Origin: Clostridiales bacterium
Lineage (GTDB): Bacteria; Bacillota; Clostridia; Oscillospirales; Oscillospiraceae
Direction of reading: 5' to 3'
DNA length: 41,959 bases
Assembly: GCA_022782265.1 (NCBI GenBank)
Contig: JALFOM010000042.1
Location: 1 to 41,959 of the forward strand
Both the position numbers and the translations under genes were made by a program. Positions within the stretch are counted from its first letter, which is position 1. Every line of letters starts with the position of its first letter. The notes beneath the pieces were generated by a model. That model was not told the DNA's origin, made no database searches, and was given only the letters and a program-made list of their open reading frames with translations. Below, one piece after another: positions 25,662 through 33,923 of this stretch.

Positions 25662-26996
25662 ATGGACGTTTACGCTGAATACCGGATGAAGCTGCGCACG
25701 GCGGATCAGGCGGCGGCGCTGGTGAAAAGCGGGGACTGGGTGGACTATGCCTCCAATATCGCCTTTCCCGTGTCCCTGGACGCGGCGCTGGCCCGGCGCA
25801 GGGATGAGCTGAAAAACGTGAAGGTCCGGGGAAACCTGCTCCCAGGCCCCATTCAGATTGTGGAATGCGACCCGGAGATGACCCATTTCGTCTATAACAC
25901 CTGGCACTGCTCCGGCTATGAGCGGAAGCTCTGCGACAAGGGGAGGGCCTTTTTCACGCCCATGCTCTTTCGCAATCTGGCCTGGTACTATAAAAATTTT
26001 CTGAAGGTCAATGTGGCTATGGTCTCCGCCTCGCCCATGGACCGGCACGGTTACTTTAACTTAGGCGGCTCACTGGGCCTGTCCAAGGCCATTATCGACT
26101 GCGCGGATATCGTCATCATCGAGGTAAACGAGGCCATGCCCCGCATCCGGGGCGGCATGGACGAGGTGGTGCACATCTCCCAGGTGGACTGTGTGGTGGA
26201 GGCCGGATACCGGACATTGTGGGAAATGCCCTCGCCCCCGCCCAGCCAGACAGACAGACAGATCGCCCTGCATATCTTCCCCCATATCCGGGACGGGGCC
26301 ACCATTCAGCTGGGCATCGGCGGTATGCCCAACGCCCTGGGCGCGCTGATCGCGGACTCGGAGCTGAAGGACCTGGGGATGCACACGGAGCTGTGCTCCG
26401 ACGGCTATCTGGCCATGTTCAAGGCGGGGAAGCTGACCAACCGGCGAAAGACGCTGCTGCCCGGCAAGGGCGTGCTGGGTCTTGCCATCGGCTCCCGGGA
26501 ATTTTACGATTGGGTGGATGACAACCCGGGCCTGGCGGGCTATCCCTTAAGCTATGTGAACGACCCGGCGGTGATTGCCCAGAACGAGAATATGATCTCC
26601 ATCAACGGCTGCCTGGGCGCGGATCTCTACGGCCAGGTGAGTTCGGAGAGCGCCGGGACACGGCAGATCAGCGGCACCGGCGGCCAGCTGGATTTCGTCA
26701 CCGGGGCCAGCATGGCCAAAGGCGGCAAGTCCTTCCTGTGCATGAGCTCCACCTATACGGATAAAATGGGCAATCTACGCTCCCGCATCCGCCCCAGCCT
26801 GGGCGGCGATATCGTCACCACCCCCAGAAGCCAGGCCTATTACATCGTCACCGAGTACGGCGCGGTGAATCTGGCAGGGAAGAGCACCTGGCAGCGGGCG
26901 GAGGCCCTGATCTCCATCGCCCACCCGGATTTCCGGGAGGAGCTGATCCATGCAGCGGAGGAGCAGCGGATATGGCTGCCCAGTGAAAAGAGGTAA
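25662..26996 (+). CDS. Butyryl-CoA/4-hydroxybutyrate:acetate CoA-transferase family protein (copy 1)
   Basis: A 444-residue class I CoA-transferase of the acetyl-CoA hydrolase/transferase family, which moves CoA from an acyl-CoA to acetate through a glutamyl-CoA intermediate. E243 in HTELCSDG is the expected catalytic glutamate. Other landmarks are 'SPMDRHGYFNLG', 'IQLGIGGMPNALG', 'ENMISINGCLGADLYGQVSSE', 'GTGGQLDFVTGA', and a C-terminus with 'VTEYGAVNL' and 'ISIAHPDFREEL'. The 'SSTYTDKMGNLRSRIRP' segment is close to butyryl-CoA:acetate CoA-transferases (But) of butyrate producers, so this is a candidate for the final step of butyrate formation; substrate specificity cannot be fixed by eye. 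GGGGGCG precedes ATG 25662. A tRNA-editing gene follows after 4 bases. Confidence 0.92.
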   Translation: MDVYAEYRMKLRTADQAAALVKSGDWVDYASNIAFPVSLDAALARRRDELKNVKVRGNLLPGPIQIVECDPEMTHFVYNTWHCSGYERKLCDKGRAFFTPMLFRNLAWYYKNFLKVNVAMVSASPMDRHGYFNLGGSLGLSKAIIDCADIVIIEVNEAMPRIRGGMDEVVHISQVDCVVEAGYRTLWEMPSPPPSQTDRQIALHIFPHIRDGATIQLGIGGMPNALGALIADSELKDLGMHTELCSDGYLAMFKAGKLTNRRKTLLPGKGVLGLAIGSREFYDWVDDNPGLAGYPLSYVNDPAVIAQNENMISINGCLGADLYGQVSSESAGTRQISGTGGQLDFVTGASMAKGGKSFLCMSSTYTDKMGNLRSRIRPSLGGDIVTTPRSQAYYIVTEYGAVNLAGKSTWQRAEALISIAHPDFREELIHAAEEQRIWLPSEKR

Positions 26997-27000
26997 AACA

Positions 27001-27555
27001 ATGTTTATAGATCCAAAAGTTTACAACGGCGGCGCGGAAGGCCGCCTGGAAAAAGAGATGCGCTGCTACGCCCTGCTGGACGGCCTGGGCCTGGAATACC
27101 GGCGGGTGGACCATGAGCACGCGGACACCATCGAGGCCTGCGAGCAGGTGGAAGGACTGCTGGAGTGCAGGATCTGCAAGAATTTATTCTTGACCAACCG
27201 GCAGCAGACGGATTTTTATCTGCTCGTCATGCCGGGGGAGAAGCCCTTTAAGACCAAGCTGCTTTCAAAGCAGATCGGCTCCGCCCGACTGTCCTTCGCC
27301 TCTCCGGAGCACATGGAGAAATATCTGGACATCACCCCCGGCTCGGTCAGTATTCTGGGGCTGATGAACGACAAGGGCGGCGCGGTGCGGCTGCTGGTGG
27401 ACCGGGATCTGCTGAAAGAGGAGTATTTCGGCTGCCACCCCTGCATCAACACCTCCAGCCTGCGGCTGAAAACGGCAGACGTGCTGGAAAAGCTGCTTCC
27501 TGCCATGGGCCACGAGCCCAGCTTCGTGGACCTGCCCTGGGTGATTGAAGAATAG
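27001..27555 (+). CDS. Prolyl-tRNA editing domain protein (YbaK/ProX-like)
   Basis: A 184-residue free-standing editing-domain protein of the YbaK/EbsC/PrdX type, which deacylates mischarged tRNA, typically Ala-tRNAPro or Cys-tRNAPro. 'YRRVDHEHADTIEACEQVEG' matches the family start, 'CKNLFLTNRQQTDFYLLVM' includes the usual strand, and the lysine motif 'FKTKLLSKQIGSARLSFAS' and the late 'GCHPCINTSSLRLKTAD' (usually G-x-HP-x-x-NTA/S-S) are the best hallmarks. The gene starts 4 bases after the CoA-transferase and ends before a strong terminator, so it is co-transcribed with it. That pairing has no obvious metabolic logic. Which tRNA it edits is unknown. Confidence 0.88.
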   Translation: MFIDPKVYNGGAEGRLEKEMRCYALLDGLGLEYRRVDHEHADTIEACEQVEGLLECRICKNLFLTNRQQTDFYLLVMPGEKPFKTKLLSKQIGSARLSFASPEHMEKYLDITPGSVSILGLMNDKGGAVRLLVDRDLLKEEYFGCHPCINTSSLRLKTADVLEKLLPAMGHEPSFVDLPWVIEE

Positions 27556-27562
27556 TATAAAC

Positions 27563-27594
27563 ATGCGCGCAGGAAATGCTCTTCCTGCGCGCAT
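27563..27594. terminator. Bidirectional terminator between convergent operons
   Basis: ATGCGCGCAGGAA and TTCCTGCGCGCAT form a perfect 13 bp stem with a 6-base loop. It is flanked by AATTTT on the plus side and GTTTATAC on the minus side. Confidence 0.85.
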
Positions 27595-27599
27595 AATTT

Positions 27600-28727
27600 T
27601 CATTTATACACTCTGGGCACACGCTTGGACACGGCACACAGCAGCTCGTAGGGGATGGTCTGGGCCGCGTCAGACAGCTTGTAAATGCTGTTCATGGGCC
27701 CGAAAAGCTCCACCTCGCTGCCCACGTCCACCTGGGGCAGCTCCGTCAGGTCTACCATGCACATGTCCATACAGATGCTGCCCCGCTGGGGCGCAAAGCC
27801 CCCTCCGGCGGCAAAGGAGCACTTGTTGGAAATGAGCCTTGGCAGACCGTCGGCATAGCCTATGGCCAGAACGCCCATGCGGGTGCGCCGGTCGGTGGTG
27901 AAGCGCCGCCCATAGCTGACGCTGGTGCCCGGCTCATAGAATTTGATGGTACTGACGGTGGTCACCAGACGCATACAGGGGAGCAGGCCCAGCTTTCCGC
28001 TGCTGTCCCCGTAGCCGTAGAGCAGCAGGCCAGGGCGAACCATATCCAGCGCCATCTCCGGGTAACTGACGGTGGCCCCGCTGTTGGCGCAGTGGCGGAT
28101 GGGAAACTCCACGCCGCCCCGGGCTTTCACTGCGGCGATCACGTCCATGAAGAGCCTGAACTGGGCACGGGTATATGCCTCGCTGTCCTCGCCCGGCTCG
28201 TCCGACACGGCAAAGTGGGTGTACACCCCCTCAGGGTTCAGCCCGGGCAGACGGCAGGAGCGGATCACGTTGTCCACGCCCTCCTCAAAATAATTCCCGG
28301 CGCAGAGGAAGCCCAGACGGGACATGCCGGTGTCCAGCTTGATGTGGATTTTCAGCTCCTTGCCCAGCCTGACCGCCTCCGCCGAATACTCCAGGGCCTT
28401 GGCCAGACAGGTGACGGTCTGGGTAATGTTCTCCTCAATCAGGGTGCCGGTGTACGCATAAGGCGTGTGGCCCAGGATGAGGATGGGCATGGTGATGCCG
28501 CCCCGGCGCAGTTCCAGGGCCTCGTCCAGACAGGAGACGGCCAGATAATCTGCCCCGGCCTCCTGTAAAAGCCGGGAGACCGGCAGGGCGCCGTGGCCGT
28601 AGGCGTCGGCCTTGACTACGCCTAAAAACCGGCAGCCGGCCGGCAGACTCTTTCTTATGGCTTCGTAGTTGTGCCGGAGGTTTTCCAGGGAAATCTCCGC
28701 CCAGGTTCTCTTTTGCAGGTCGTTCAT
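27600..28727 (-). CDS. alr: Alanine racemase
   Basis: The 375-residue PLP enzyme that interconverts L- and D-alanine. 'FLGVVKADAYGHG' carries the PLP lysine K39, and 'SVSYGRRFT' carries the catalytic tyrosine Y272. 'CANSGATVSYPEMALDMVRPGLLLYG' and the C-terminal 'GSICMDMCMVDLTELPQVDVG' are typical. GAGGAAGAG overlaps the stop of the upstream lipoprotein gene, 9 bases away, so the two genes are coupled. D-alanine serves peptidoglycan. In C. difficile the gerS-alr2 operon pairs a lipoprotein with an alanine racemase for spore germination, and the same order is seen here. Confidence 0.97.
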   Translation of the reverse strand: MNDLQKRTWAEISLENLRHNYEAIRKSLPAGCRFLGVVKADAYGHGALPVSRLLQEAGADYLAVSCLDEALELRRGGITMPILILGHTPYAYTGTLIEENITQTVTCLAKALEYSAEAVRLGKELKIHIKLDTGMSRLGFLCAGNYFEEGVDNVIRSCRLPGLNPEGVYTHFAVSDEPGEDSEAYTRAQFRLFMDVIAAVKARGGVEFPIRHCANSGATVSYPEMALDMVRPGLLLYGYGDSSGKLGLLPCMRLVTTVSTIKFYEPGTSVSYGRRFTTDRRTRMGVLAIGYADGLPRLISNKCSFAAGGGFAPQRGSICMDMCMVDLTELPQVDVGSEVELFGPMNSIYKLSDAAQTIPYELLCAVSKRVPRVYK

Positions 28728-28736
28728 ATCTCTTCC

Positions 28737-29282
28737 TCAGTTCCAGTTGCTTATGGTGCAGAAAACCCGCACCTGTCCGTCGCTTATCAGCTCGGCCCGC
28801 CGGGGGATCATGCTCTCCCCGTCCATCCAGACGTCGGCGGTGAGGGTGTCCTCGGCAATCAGCCGCAGTACGGTGCTGTCCCCCTCCGTCCAGCAGGAGT
28901 CCATATGTCCCTCCCGCAGGGCCTTCACCAGAGCGGGCAGGGCGGACATGGGCGTCAGCCCGTAGCGGTCCAGCTTGCCGGTCTCCAGCATCACGCCGCT
29001 GTATTCCAGACTGCTGCTGCCGTCCTCCAGCCGGGCCCTGACGCCCTTGATGAGCTCCGGCGACAGCACCTCCACGGTGCAGCCCAGGCTGTCCTCGCTG
29101 TATTGCAGGGTAAACGCACAGCTCTTGTCCTCGTACTCGGCCCGGATCTCGGCGGTAAAGCGGAGATCGGTCCGGGCGTTCAGCCCGTCGGCAAATTTCT
29201 GATAGCTTTCTTTTACCTTATCCCCGCCGCAGCCGGTGAGCAGCAGGCAGGAGAGCAGGATCAGGGCGCAAAGACGTTTCAT
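28737..29282 (-). CDS. Small lipoprotein upstream of alr (GerS-like candidate)
   Basis: A 181-residue lipoprotein: 'MKRLCALILLSCLLLTGC' is the signal peptide with lipobox LTGC. The mature part is rich in beta-strands ('LRFTAEIRAEYEDKSCAFTLQY', 'CTVEVLSPE', 'SSLEYSGVMLETGKLDRYG', 'ADVWMDGESMIPRRAELISDGQVRVFCTI'), the pattern of the LolA/LppX/RseB-like fold. GerS of C. difficile has such a fold, lies directly upstream of alr2 and assists the CwlD amidase in cortex modification; gene order, size and topology agree, but sequence identity was not tested. ATG 29282 is chosen for its GGAGG five bases upstream; the longer frame would destroy the signal peptide. It is the first gene of the operon. Confidence 0.75.
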   Translation of the reverse strand: MKRLCALILLSCLLLTGCGGDKVKESYQKFADGLNARTDLRFTAEIRAEYEDKSCAFTLQYSEDSLGCTVEVLSPELIKGVRARLEDGSSSLEYSGVMLETGKLDRYGLTPMSALPALVKALREGHMDSCWTEGDSTVLRLIAEDTLTADVWMDGESMIPRRAELISDGQVRVFCTISNWN

Positions 29283-29331
29283 GGCATCCTCCAAAGCTTT
29301 GATAACCAAGCTTATGCGTCCTCATGCCGGT

Positions 29332-29360
29332 ATTATAATCATCTGAGCGGGATTCGTCAA
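29332..29360 (-). promoter_or_regulatory. Promoter of the lipoprotein-alr operon
   Basis: Minus strand TTGACG (29360-29355), 17 nt spacer, TATAAT (29337-29332): a good sigma-A promoter. A weak sigma-E-like reading overlaps it (TTATAAT, 15 bases, CATAAGCT), too poor to call. Confidence 0.75.
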
Positions 29361-29429
29361 ATTTTATTCTGCCGGACGGCCCGGGGAAAGACCGGAAAAA
29401 AGTCTTGCTTATTTCCGGATAATGTGATA

Positions 29430-29667
29430 GATTATCTCTGTTAATGCGTTGATGGGGAAAATAGCGCACCCCAAGACCGTCAGAGAGCGGAGGTCACCGG
29501 CTGAAAGCCCCCGCAGGTTCTTGCGCGCTTGGTTCGCCCCGGAGCTCCGGCCAATTCCCGGCGCGTGGGACCCGTTATCGTCCCTCAAAGTGCGGCTCTT
29601 GCCGAATTTGGGTGGTACCGCGGAAGCACAGCTTTCGTCCCTTTGGGGACGGAGGCTTTATTTTTTT
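29430..29667 (+). promoter_or_regulatory. T-box leader of pheST (phenylalanine-tRNA responsive)
   Basis: The 400-base gap 29283-29683 is mostly this element. The T-box core TGGTACCGCG is at 29613-29622 and can pair with an uncharged tRNA acceptor end. The terminator is a perfect 12 bp stem (29630-29641 with 29646-29657, loop TTTG) followed by a T run to 29667. Stem I contains AGAGAG near 29481 and a GGCTGAAAGCC hairpin. A TTC triplet at 29533-29535, followed by GCCCCGGAGC, is in the right place to be the Phe specifier codon; a second TTC lies at 29518. Uncharged tRNA-Phe should favour antitermination and raise pheST expression. The 5' end is estimated. Confidence 0.92.
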
Positions 29668-29683
29668 GTTGAGGAGAAGAAAA

Positions 29684-30709
29684 ATGAAAGAATTGATGCA
29701 GAGGCTGAGAGAGGCCTCCCTCAAGGCCATAACGGAAGCGCAGGATATGGATCTGCTGGAGACGCTGCGCGTGAAATATCTGGGCAAGAAGGGCGAACTG
29801 ACCGCCATTCTGCGCCAGATGGGCCAGCTCTCCGCTCAGGAGCGCCCCGCCATGGGCCAGCTGGCAAACCAGCTGAGAAGCGACATTGAAAACGCCATCG
29901 AGGCGCGCAAAACGGAGCTTTCCGCTGCGCTGCTGGAGAAAAAGCTGCGGGATGAGGCGCTGGATGTGAGCCTGCCCGGCGAAAAGAAGCCCATCGGACA
30001 CAAGCACCCCATGTACAACGTCCTTGACCAGATCAAGGACATCTTCGTGGGCATGGGCTTTGAGATCGTGGACGGCCCGGAAGTGGAGCTGGCCGACTAT
30101 AACTTCACCAAGCTGAATATCGACGAGGGTCACCCCTCCCGTGAGTGGACCGACACCTTCTATTTCACGGAGGACAGTTCCATCCTTCTGCGTACCCAGA
30201 CCTCTCCCATGCAGATTCACGCCATGGAGACCAGAGAGCTGCCCATCCGCATCATCGCCCCCGGCCGGGTCTACCGCAAGGACGAGGTGGACGCCACTCA
30301 TTCCCCCATGTTCCACCAGATCGAGGGCATGGTGATCGACAAGGGCGTGACCATGTCCGATCTGAAGGCCACGCTGAACCTGGTGGTGGAAAAGATCTAC
30401 GGCAAGGGTACCGTCACCCGCTTCCGCCCTCACCATTTCCCCTTCACCGAGCCCAGCTGCGAGATGGACATTCAGTGCCACAAGTGCGGCGGCAAGGGCT
30501 GCCCCACCTGCAAGGGCGAGGGCTGGATCGAGGTGCTGGGCGCCGGCATGGTGCACCCCAAGGTGCTTGCCGGCTGCGGCATCGACCCGGACGTGTACTC
30601 CGGCTGGGCCTTCGGCATGGGCCTGGAGCGTCTGGCCATGGGCGAGTATAAGATCACCGACCTGCGTCTCATCTTTGAAAACGACGTAAGATTTTTGGAG
30701 CAGTTTTAA
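29684..30709 (+). CDS. pheS: Phenylalanyl-tRNA synthetase alpha subunit
   Basis: The 341-residue catalytic subunit of the alpha2-beta2 PheRS. An N-terminal coiled coil (about 1-90) is followed by the class II catalytic core: motif 2 region 'LPIRIIAPGRVYRKDEVDATHSPMFHQIEG', 'RFRPHHFPFTEPSCEMDI' and motif 3 'GWAFGMGLERLAMGEY'. A CxxC-x4-CxxC zinc-knuckle-like insertion is at C265, C268, C273 and C276, a feature seen in many Gram-positive PheS. ATG 29684 is preceded by GAGGAG. It is controlled by the upstream T-box. Confidence 0.97.
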   Translation: MKELMQRLREASLKAITEAQDMDLLETLRVKYLGKKGELTAILRQMGQLSAQERPAMGQLANQLRSDIENAIEARKTELSAALLEKKLRDEALDVSLPGEKKPIGHKHPMYNVLDQIKDIFVGMGFEIVDGPEVELADYNFTKLNIDEGHPSREWTDTFYFTEDSSILLRTQTSPMQIHAMETRELPIRIIAPGRVYRKDEVDATHSPMFHQIEGMVIDKGVTMSDLKATLNLVVEKIYGKGTVTRFRPHHFPFTEPSCEMDIQCHKCGGKGCPTCKGEGWIEVLGAGMVHPKVLAGCGIDPDVYSGWAFGMGLERLAMGEYKITDLRLIFENDVRFLEQF

Positions 30710-30725
30710 CAGCCCGGCGCAGTAT

Positions 30726-30753
30726 TGTAGGGGACGGCCTCCCGGACGTCCCA
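30726..30753. repeat. Palindromic intergenic repeat between pheS and pheT
   Basis: GTAGGGGACG, a GC-rich loop and CGTCCC form a hairpin. It is related to the inverted sequence at 3495-3517. There is no T run, so it should not stop transcription into pheT, but it could affect the alpha/beta ratio. Confidence 0.5.
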
Positions 30754-30795
30754 TGCCGGACATTGTATTCAGATAATTATAGGAGAATTGAAAAT

Positions 30796-33480
30796 ATGAA
30801 ACTTTCAAGAAAATGGCTGAATGAGTTTGTTGATCTGCCCCTGGAAGAAATCGACGACAAGGCCTTTGCCGAGGCCATGACCATCTCCGGCTCCAAGGTG
30901 GAGATCACCGAGGACCTGAGCCAGAAAATGAAAAATGTAAAGGTGGGCAAAATCCTGTCCATCGAAAAGCACCCCAACTCCGACCACATGCTGGTGACCC
31001 AGATCGACGTGGGGGAGAGTGAGCCTGTCCAGATCTGCACCGGAGCCTGGAACGTGCATGTGGGGGATCTGATCCCCGCGGCGCTGCACAACTCCCTGCT
31101 CCCCGGCGGGGTGAAGATCACCAAAGGGAAGCTGCGCGGCGTTCCCTCCAACGGTATGCTCTGCTCCATCAAGGAACTGGACGTGACCACCCATGACTTC
31201 CCCTACGCGGAGATCAAGGCTGCCGCCATTCTGGGCGACTATCACCCCATCGACCCGGCCAAGCCCTCCATCTCTCCGGGCATCAAGGCCGGTGATAAAA
31301 TTTTCGGCAAGGTCATTGCGGCGGAAGTGAAGATCGTGGAAAACGCGGGCGTGAATCTGTGGAAGTGCGCCCTTGAACCCCAGGCGGAGGTCATCACCGA
31401 CTGCCAGAACCTGCATGAAGGGGACCTGGTGGCCTATGACACCGCCAAGAACCACATCTGCACCCTGGAGGATCTGCACGCAAAGCAGGAGGAGTTCCCC
31501 CACTGCATCCCCGACGGCATCTTCATTCTCCACGAGGACGTGAAGCCCGGCGACGATGTGGCGCAGTTTTTGGGTCTGGACGACCATGTGGTGGAGTTTG
31601 AGATTACCCCCAACCGCCCGGACTGCCTGTGCATGATCGGCCTTGCCCGTGAGGCCGCCGTCACCTTTGGTAAGGAGCTGAAGCTCCACACCCCCGAGGT
31701 TCAGGCGAAGGCCGGCGGCGATGTGAGCACCATGGCCAGGATCGTCATTGAGGAGCCAGAGCTCTGCCCCCGCTACACCGCCCGCATGGTGAAAAACGTG
31801 AAGATCGCCTCCTCCCCCGAGTGGATGAAGGAGCGCATCCGCAACGCGGGTATGCGCCCCATCAATAATATTGTGGATATCACCAACTACGTCATGCTGG
31901 AGTACGGCCAGCCCATGCACGCCTTCGATTTCAGCTGTGTGGGCGAGGGCGAGGTCCATGTGCGCCTGGCAAAGCCCGGCGAGACCATCCGCACCCTGGA
32001 CGGCAACGAGCGTGCCCTGACGACCAGTATGCTCTGCATCTGCGATAAGGAAAAGCCCATCGGCGTGGCCGGCGTCATGGGCGGCGAGAACAGCGAGATC
32101 GTGGGCGACACCGCCATGGTCCTGTTCGAGAGCGCCAACTTCAACGGCACCTCCATCCGCCGCACCGCCACTGCCCTGGGTATGCGCACCGACGCCTCCT
32201 CCCGCTATGAGAAGGGTCTGGACCCCCAGAACACCTATAAGGCCGTGCAGCGCGCCTGCGAGCTGATCGAGCTGCTGGGCGCGGGCGAGGTGGTGGAAGG
32301 CGTCATCGACGTGGTGCCCAAGGAGATCAGGGAGACCACCGTGAAGCTGGAGCCGGAGAAGATCAACGCCCTGCTGGGTACCGATATTGATGAAGATACC
32401 ATGCGGAAGATCCTCCTTGACCTGGGCTTCACTCTGGAGGGAGAGGTCATCCATGTGCCCTCCTGGCGCGGCGACGTGGAGCACTACTCCGACATCGCCG
32501 AGGAGGTGGCCCGCTTCTACGGCTATAACGAGATCCCCACCCGCTTCACCGGGGCCATCAGCACCTGCGGCGGCTTCACCGCCCAGCAGCAGTGCGAGCG
32601 GCACATCGGCCAGGTCTGCCGCAGTCTGGGACTGGATGAGATCATCACCTACTCCTTCATCAGTCCCACCTATTACGACAAGATCCGTATGCCTGCGGAC
32701 AGCCCCCTGAGAGACAGCCTGCGCATCTTAAATCCCCTGGGCGAGGACACCTCCATCATGCGCACCACGATCCTGCCCTCCATGCTGGAGATTCTGACCC
32801 GCAACTACAACTATCGCAATAAAGAGGCCCGCCTGTACGAGATCGGCCGCATCTACCTGAAAAAGCCCGACGGCACCGCCGACGAGCCCAGAATCGTCTC
32901 TCTGGGCGCCTATGGCCCGAAAATGAACTTCTTCGTGCTGAAGGGCTGGGTGGAGGAGCTGCTGGAGAGCCTGGATATCGGCGATCTGCGCTTTGCCGCG
33001 GAACGGGAGAACCCCTCCTACCATCCCGGCCGCTGTGCCAGAGTGTACGCCGGTGGGACTGAGGTCGGCGTTCTGGGCCAGATCCACCCGGAGGTGGCCA
33101 AAAACTACGGCGTGGACGCGGAGCTTTACTGCGCGGAGCTGCGCTTTGACGCGTTGTTTGCCCTTAAGGGCGGCATCCCCGTGTATAAGCCCCTGCCCAA
33201 GTTCCCCGCTGTCACCCGGGATATCGCCGTGGTCTGCGACGCGGACATCCCTGTGGGCGACATGATCCGCTGCATCAGCGCAAACGGCGGCAAGTACCTC
33301 TGCGGCTGCGACATTTTCGACGTCTACACCGGCCATCACATTGCCGAGGGCAAGAAGTCCGTGGCCTTCTCCCTGACCATGCGGGCTGAGGACCAGACCC
33401 TGACCGACGACCACGCCGAGGAGACCGTGAAGGCCGAGCTGGATGCCCTCAAGACTGCATTTGGGGCCGTAATGCGCTGA
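30796..33480 (+). CDS. pheT: Phenylalanyl-tRNA synthetase beta subunit, with extra N-terminal block
   Basis: An 894-residue subunit, about 90 longer than usual. Residues 1-40 are the B1 start, about 45-128 the EMAP-like tRNA-binding domain ('VGKILSIEKHPNSDHMLVTQIDVG', 'NGMLCSIKEL'). Residues about 133-234 are an unusual insertion before 'PDGIFILHEDVKPGDDV' resumes the standard sequence. Then come the B3/B4 editing domain ('EFEITPNRPDCL', 'VDITNYVMLEYGQPMHAFD'), B5 ('INALLGTDIDEDTMRKILLDLGF'), the catalytic-like core and the C-terminal ferredoxin-like anticodon-binding domain ('FPAVTRDIAVVCD'). The insertion contains a stretch that resembles a degenerate second EMAP domain. ATG 30796 has AGGAGAA upstream. 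No clear terminator follows. Confidence 0.96.
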   Translation: MKLSRKWLNEFVDLPLEEIDDKAFAEAMTISGSKVEITEDLSQKMKNVKVGKILSIEKHPNSDHMLVTQIDVGESEPVQICTGAWNVHVGDLIPAALHNSLLPGGVKITKGKLRGVPSNGMLCSIKELDVTTHDFPYAEIKAAAILGDYHPIDPAKPSISPGIKAGDKIFGKVIAAEVKIVENAGVNLWKCALEPQAEVITDCQNLHEGDLVAYDTAKNHICTLEDLHAKQEEFPHCIPDGIFILHEDVKPGDDVAQFLGLDDHVVEFEITPNRPDCLCMIGLAREAAVTFGKELKLHTPEVQAKAGGDVSTMARIVIEEPELCPRYTARMVKNVKIASSPEWMKERIRNAGMRPINNIVDITNYVMLEYGQPMHAFDFSCVGEGEVHVRLAKPGETIRTLDGNERALTTSMLCICDKEKPIGVAGVMGGENSEIVGDTAMVLFESANFNGTSIRRTATALGMRTDASSRYEKGLDPQNTYKAVQRACELIELLGAGEVVEGVIDVVPKEIRETTVKLEPEKINALLGTDIDEDTMRKILLDLGFTLEGEVIHVPSWRGDVEHYSDIAEEVARFYGYNEIPTRFTGAISTCGGFTAQQQCERHIGQVCRSLGLDEIITYSFISPTYYDKIRMPADSPLRDSLRILNPLGEDTSIMRTTILPSMLEILTRNYNYRNKEARLYEIGRIYLKKPDGTADEPRIVSLGAYGPKMNFFVLKGWVEELLESLDIGDLRFAAERENPSYHPGRCARVYAGGTEVGVLGQIHPEVAKNYGVDAELYCAELRFDALFALKGGIPVYKPLPKFPAVTRDIAVVCDADIPVGDMIRCISANGGKYLCGCDIFDVYTGHHIAEGKKSVAFSLTMRAEDQTLTDDHAEETVKAELDALKTAFGAVMR

Positions 33481-33550
33481 TTTTACGGGATTTTCCCCCA
33501 CCTTTACGGCGAATTTAAGAATTTTTAAGGTTTTTGTTCACATTTTCGAC

Positions 33551-33578
33551 TTTACTTGACATTTTAATCTGCTATAAT
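33551..33578 (+). promoter_or_regulatory. Extended -10 promoter of ireB
   Basis: TATAAT at 33573-33578 with TG extension (CTGCTATAAT), and TTTACT as a possible -35 at a 16 nt spacing. The TTGACA at 33556 is only 11 bases from the -10 and cannot pair with it. Confidence 0.65.
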
Positions 33579-33610
33579 AAAAACAGTTAATTGTGCAAGG
33601 AGGGGACATC

Positions 33611-33856
33611 ATGGAGGATGCAACAAGAAAATTCGCCGCGCTGGACAGCAAGGCCGAGATGAAAGAGATCCTGTCGTCCGTGTATAACTCCCTCATGGTC
33701 AAGGGCTACAACCCCATCAACCAGATCGTGGGCTATATACTCTCGGAGGATCCGACCTACATCACAAACTATAACAACGCCCGCACGCTCATCACCCGCA
33801 TCGACCGGGACGAGCTGATGCAGGAGCTTGTCAGGACCTATCTGGAAAAGAAATAA
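33611..33856 (+). CDS. ireB: IreB family regulatory phosphoprotein (YrzL, UPF0297)
   Basis: An 81-residue protein whose sequence is typical of the family nearly end to end: 'SVYNSLMVKGYNPINQIVGYILSEDPTYITNYNNARTLITRIDRDELMQELVRTYL'. In Enterococcus faecalis IreB is phosphorylated by the PASTA kinase IreK and dampens cephalosporin resistance. AAGGAGGGG precedes ATG 33611. It is monocistronic here between its promoter and a terminator, whereas it is often clustered with alaS, yqgF and a DUF1292 gene. Confidence 0.95.
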   Translation: MEDATRKFAALDSKAEMKEILSSVYNSLMVKGYNPINQIVGYILSEDPTYITNYNNARTLITRIDRDELMQELVRTYLEKK

Positions 33857-33874
33857 GCGCAAAGTAAAAAAGAC

Positions 33875-33905
33875 AAAGCCGCCGGAACGCTTCGGCGGCT
33901 TTTTC
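33875..33905 (+). terminator. Terminator after ireB
   Basis: AAAGCCGCCG and CGGCGGCTTT form the stem around GAACGCTT, followed by a T run. Confidence 0.9.
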
Positions 33906-33923
33906 ATTCCCACATATCTGCGG

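Noticed and set aside
33481..33545. Terminator after pheT
   Set aside because: Only weak TTAA/TTAA or CCTT/AAGG pairings precede the T stretch, so none can be called.
33556..33578. TTGACA...TATAAT pair upstream of ireB as a consensus promoter
   Set aside because: The spacing is only 11 bases, too short for sigma-A; the extended -10 reading is used instead.
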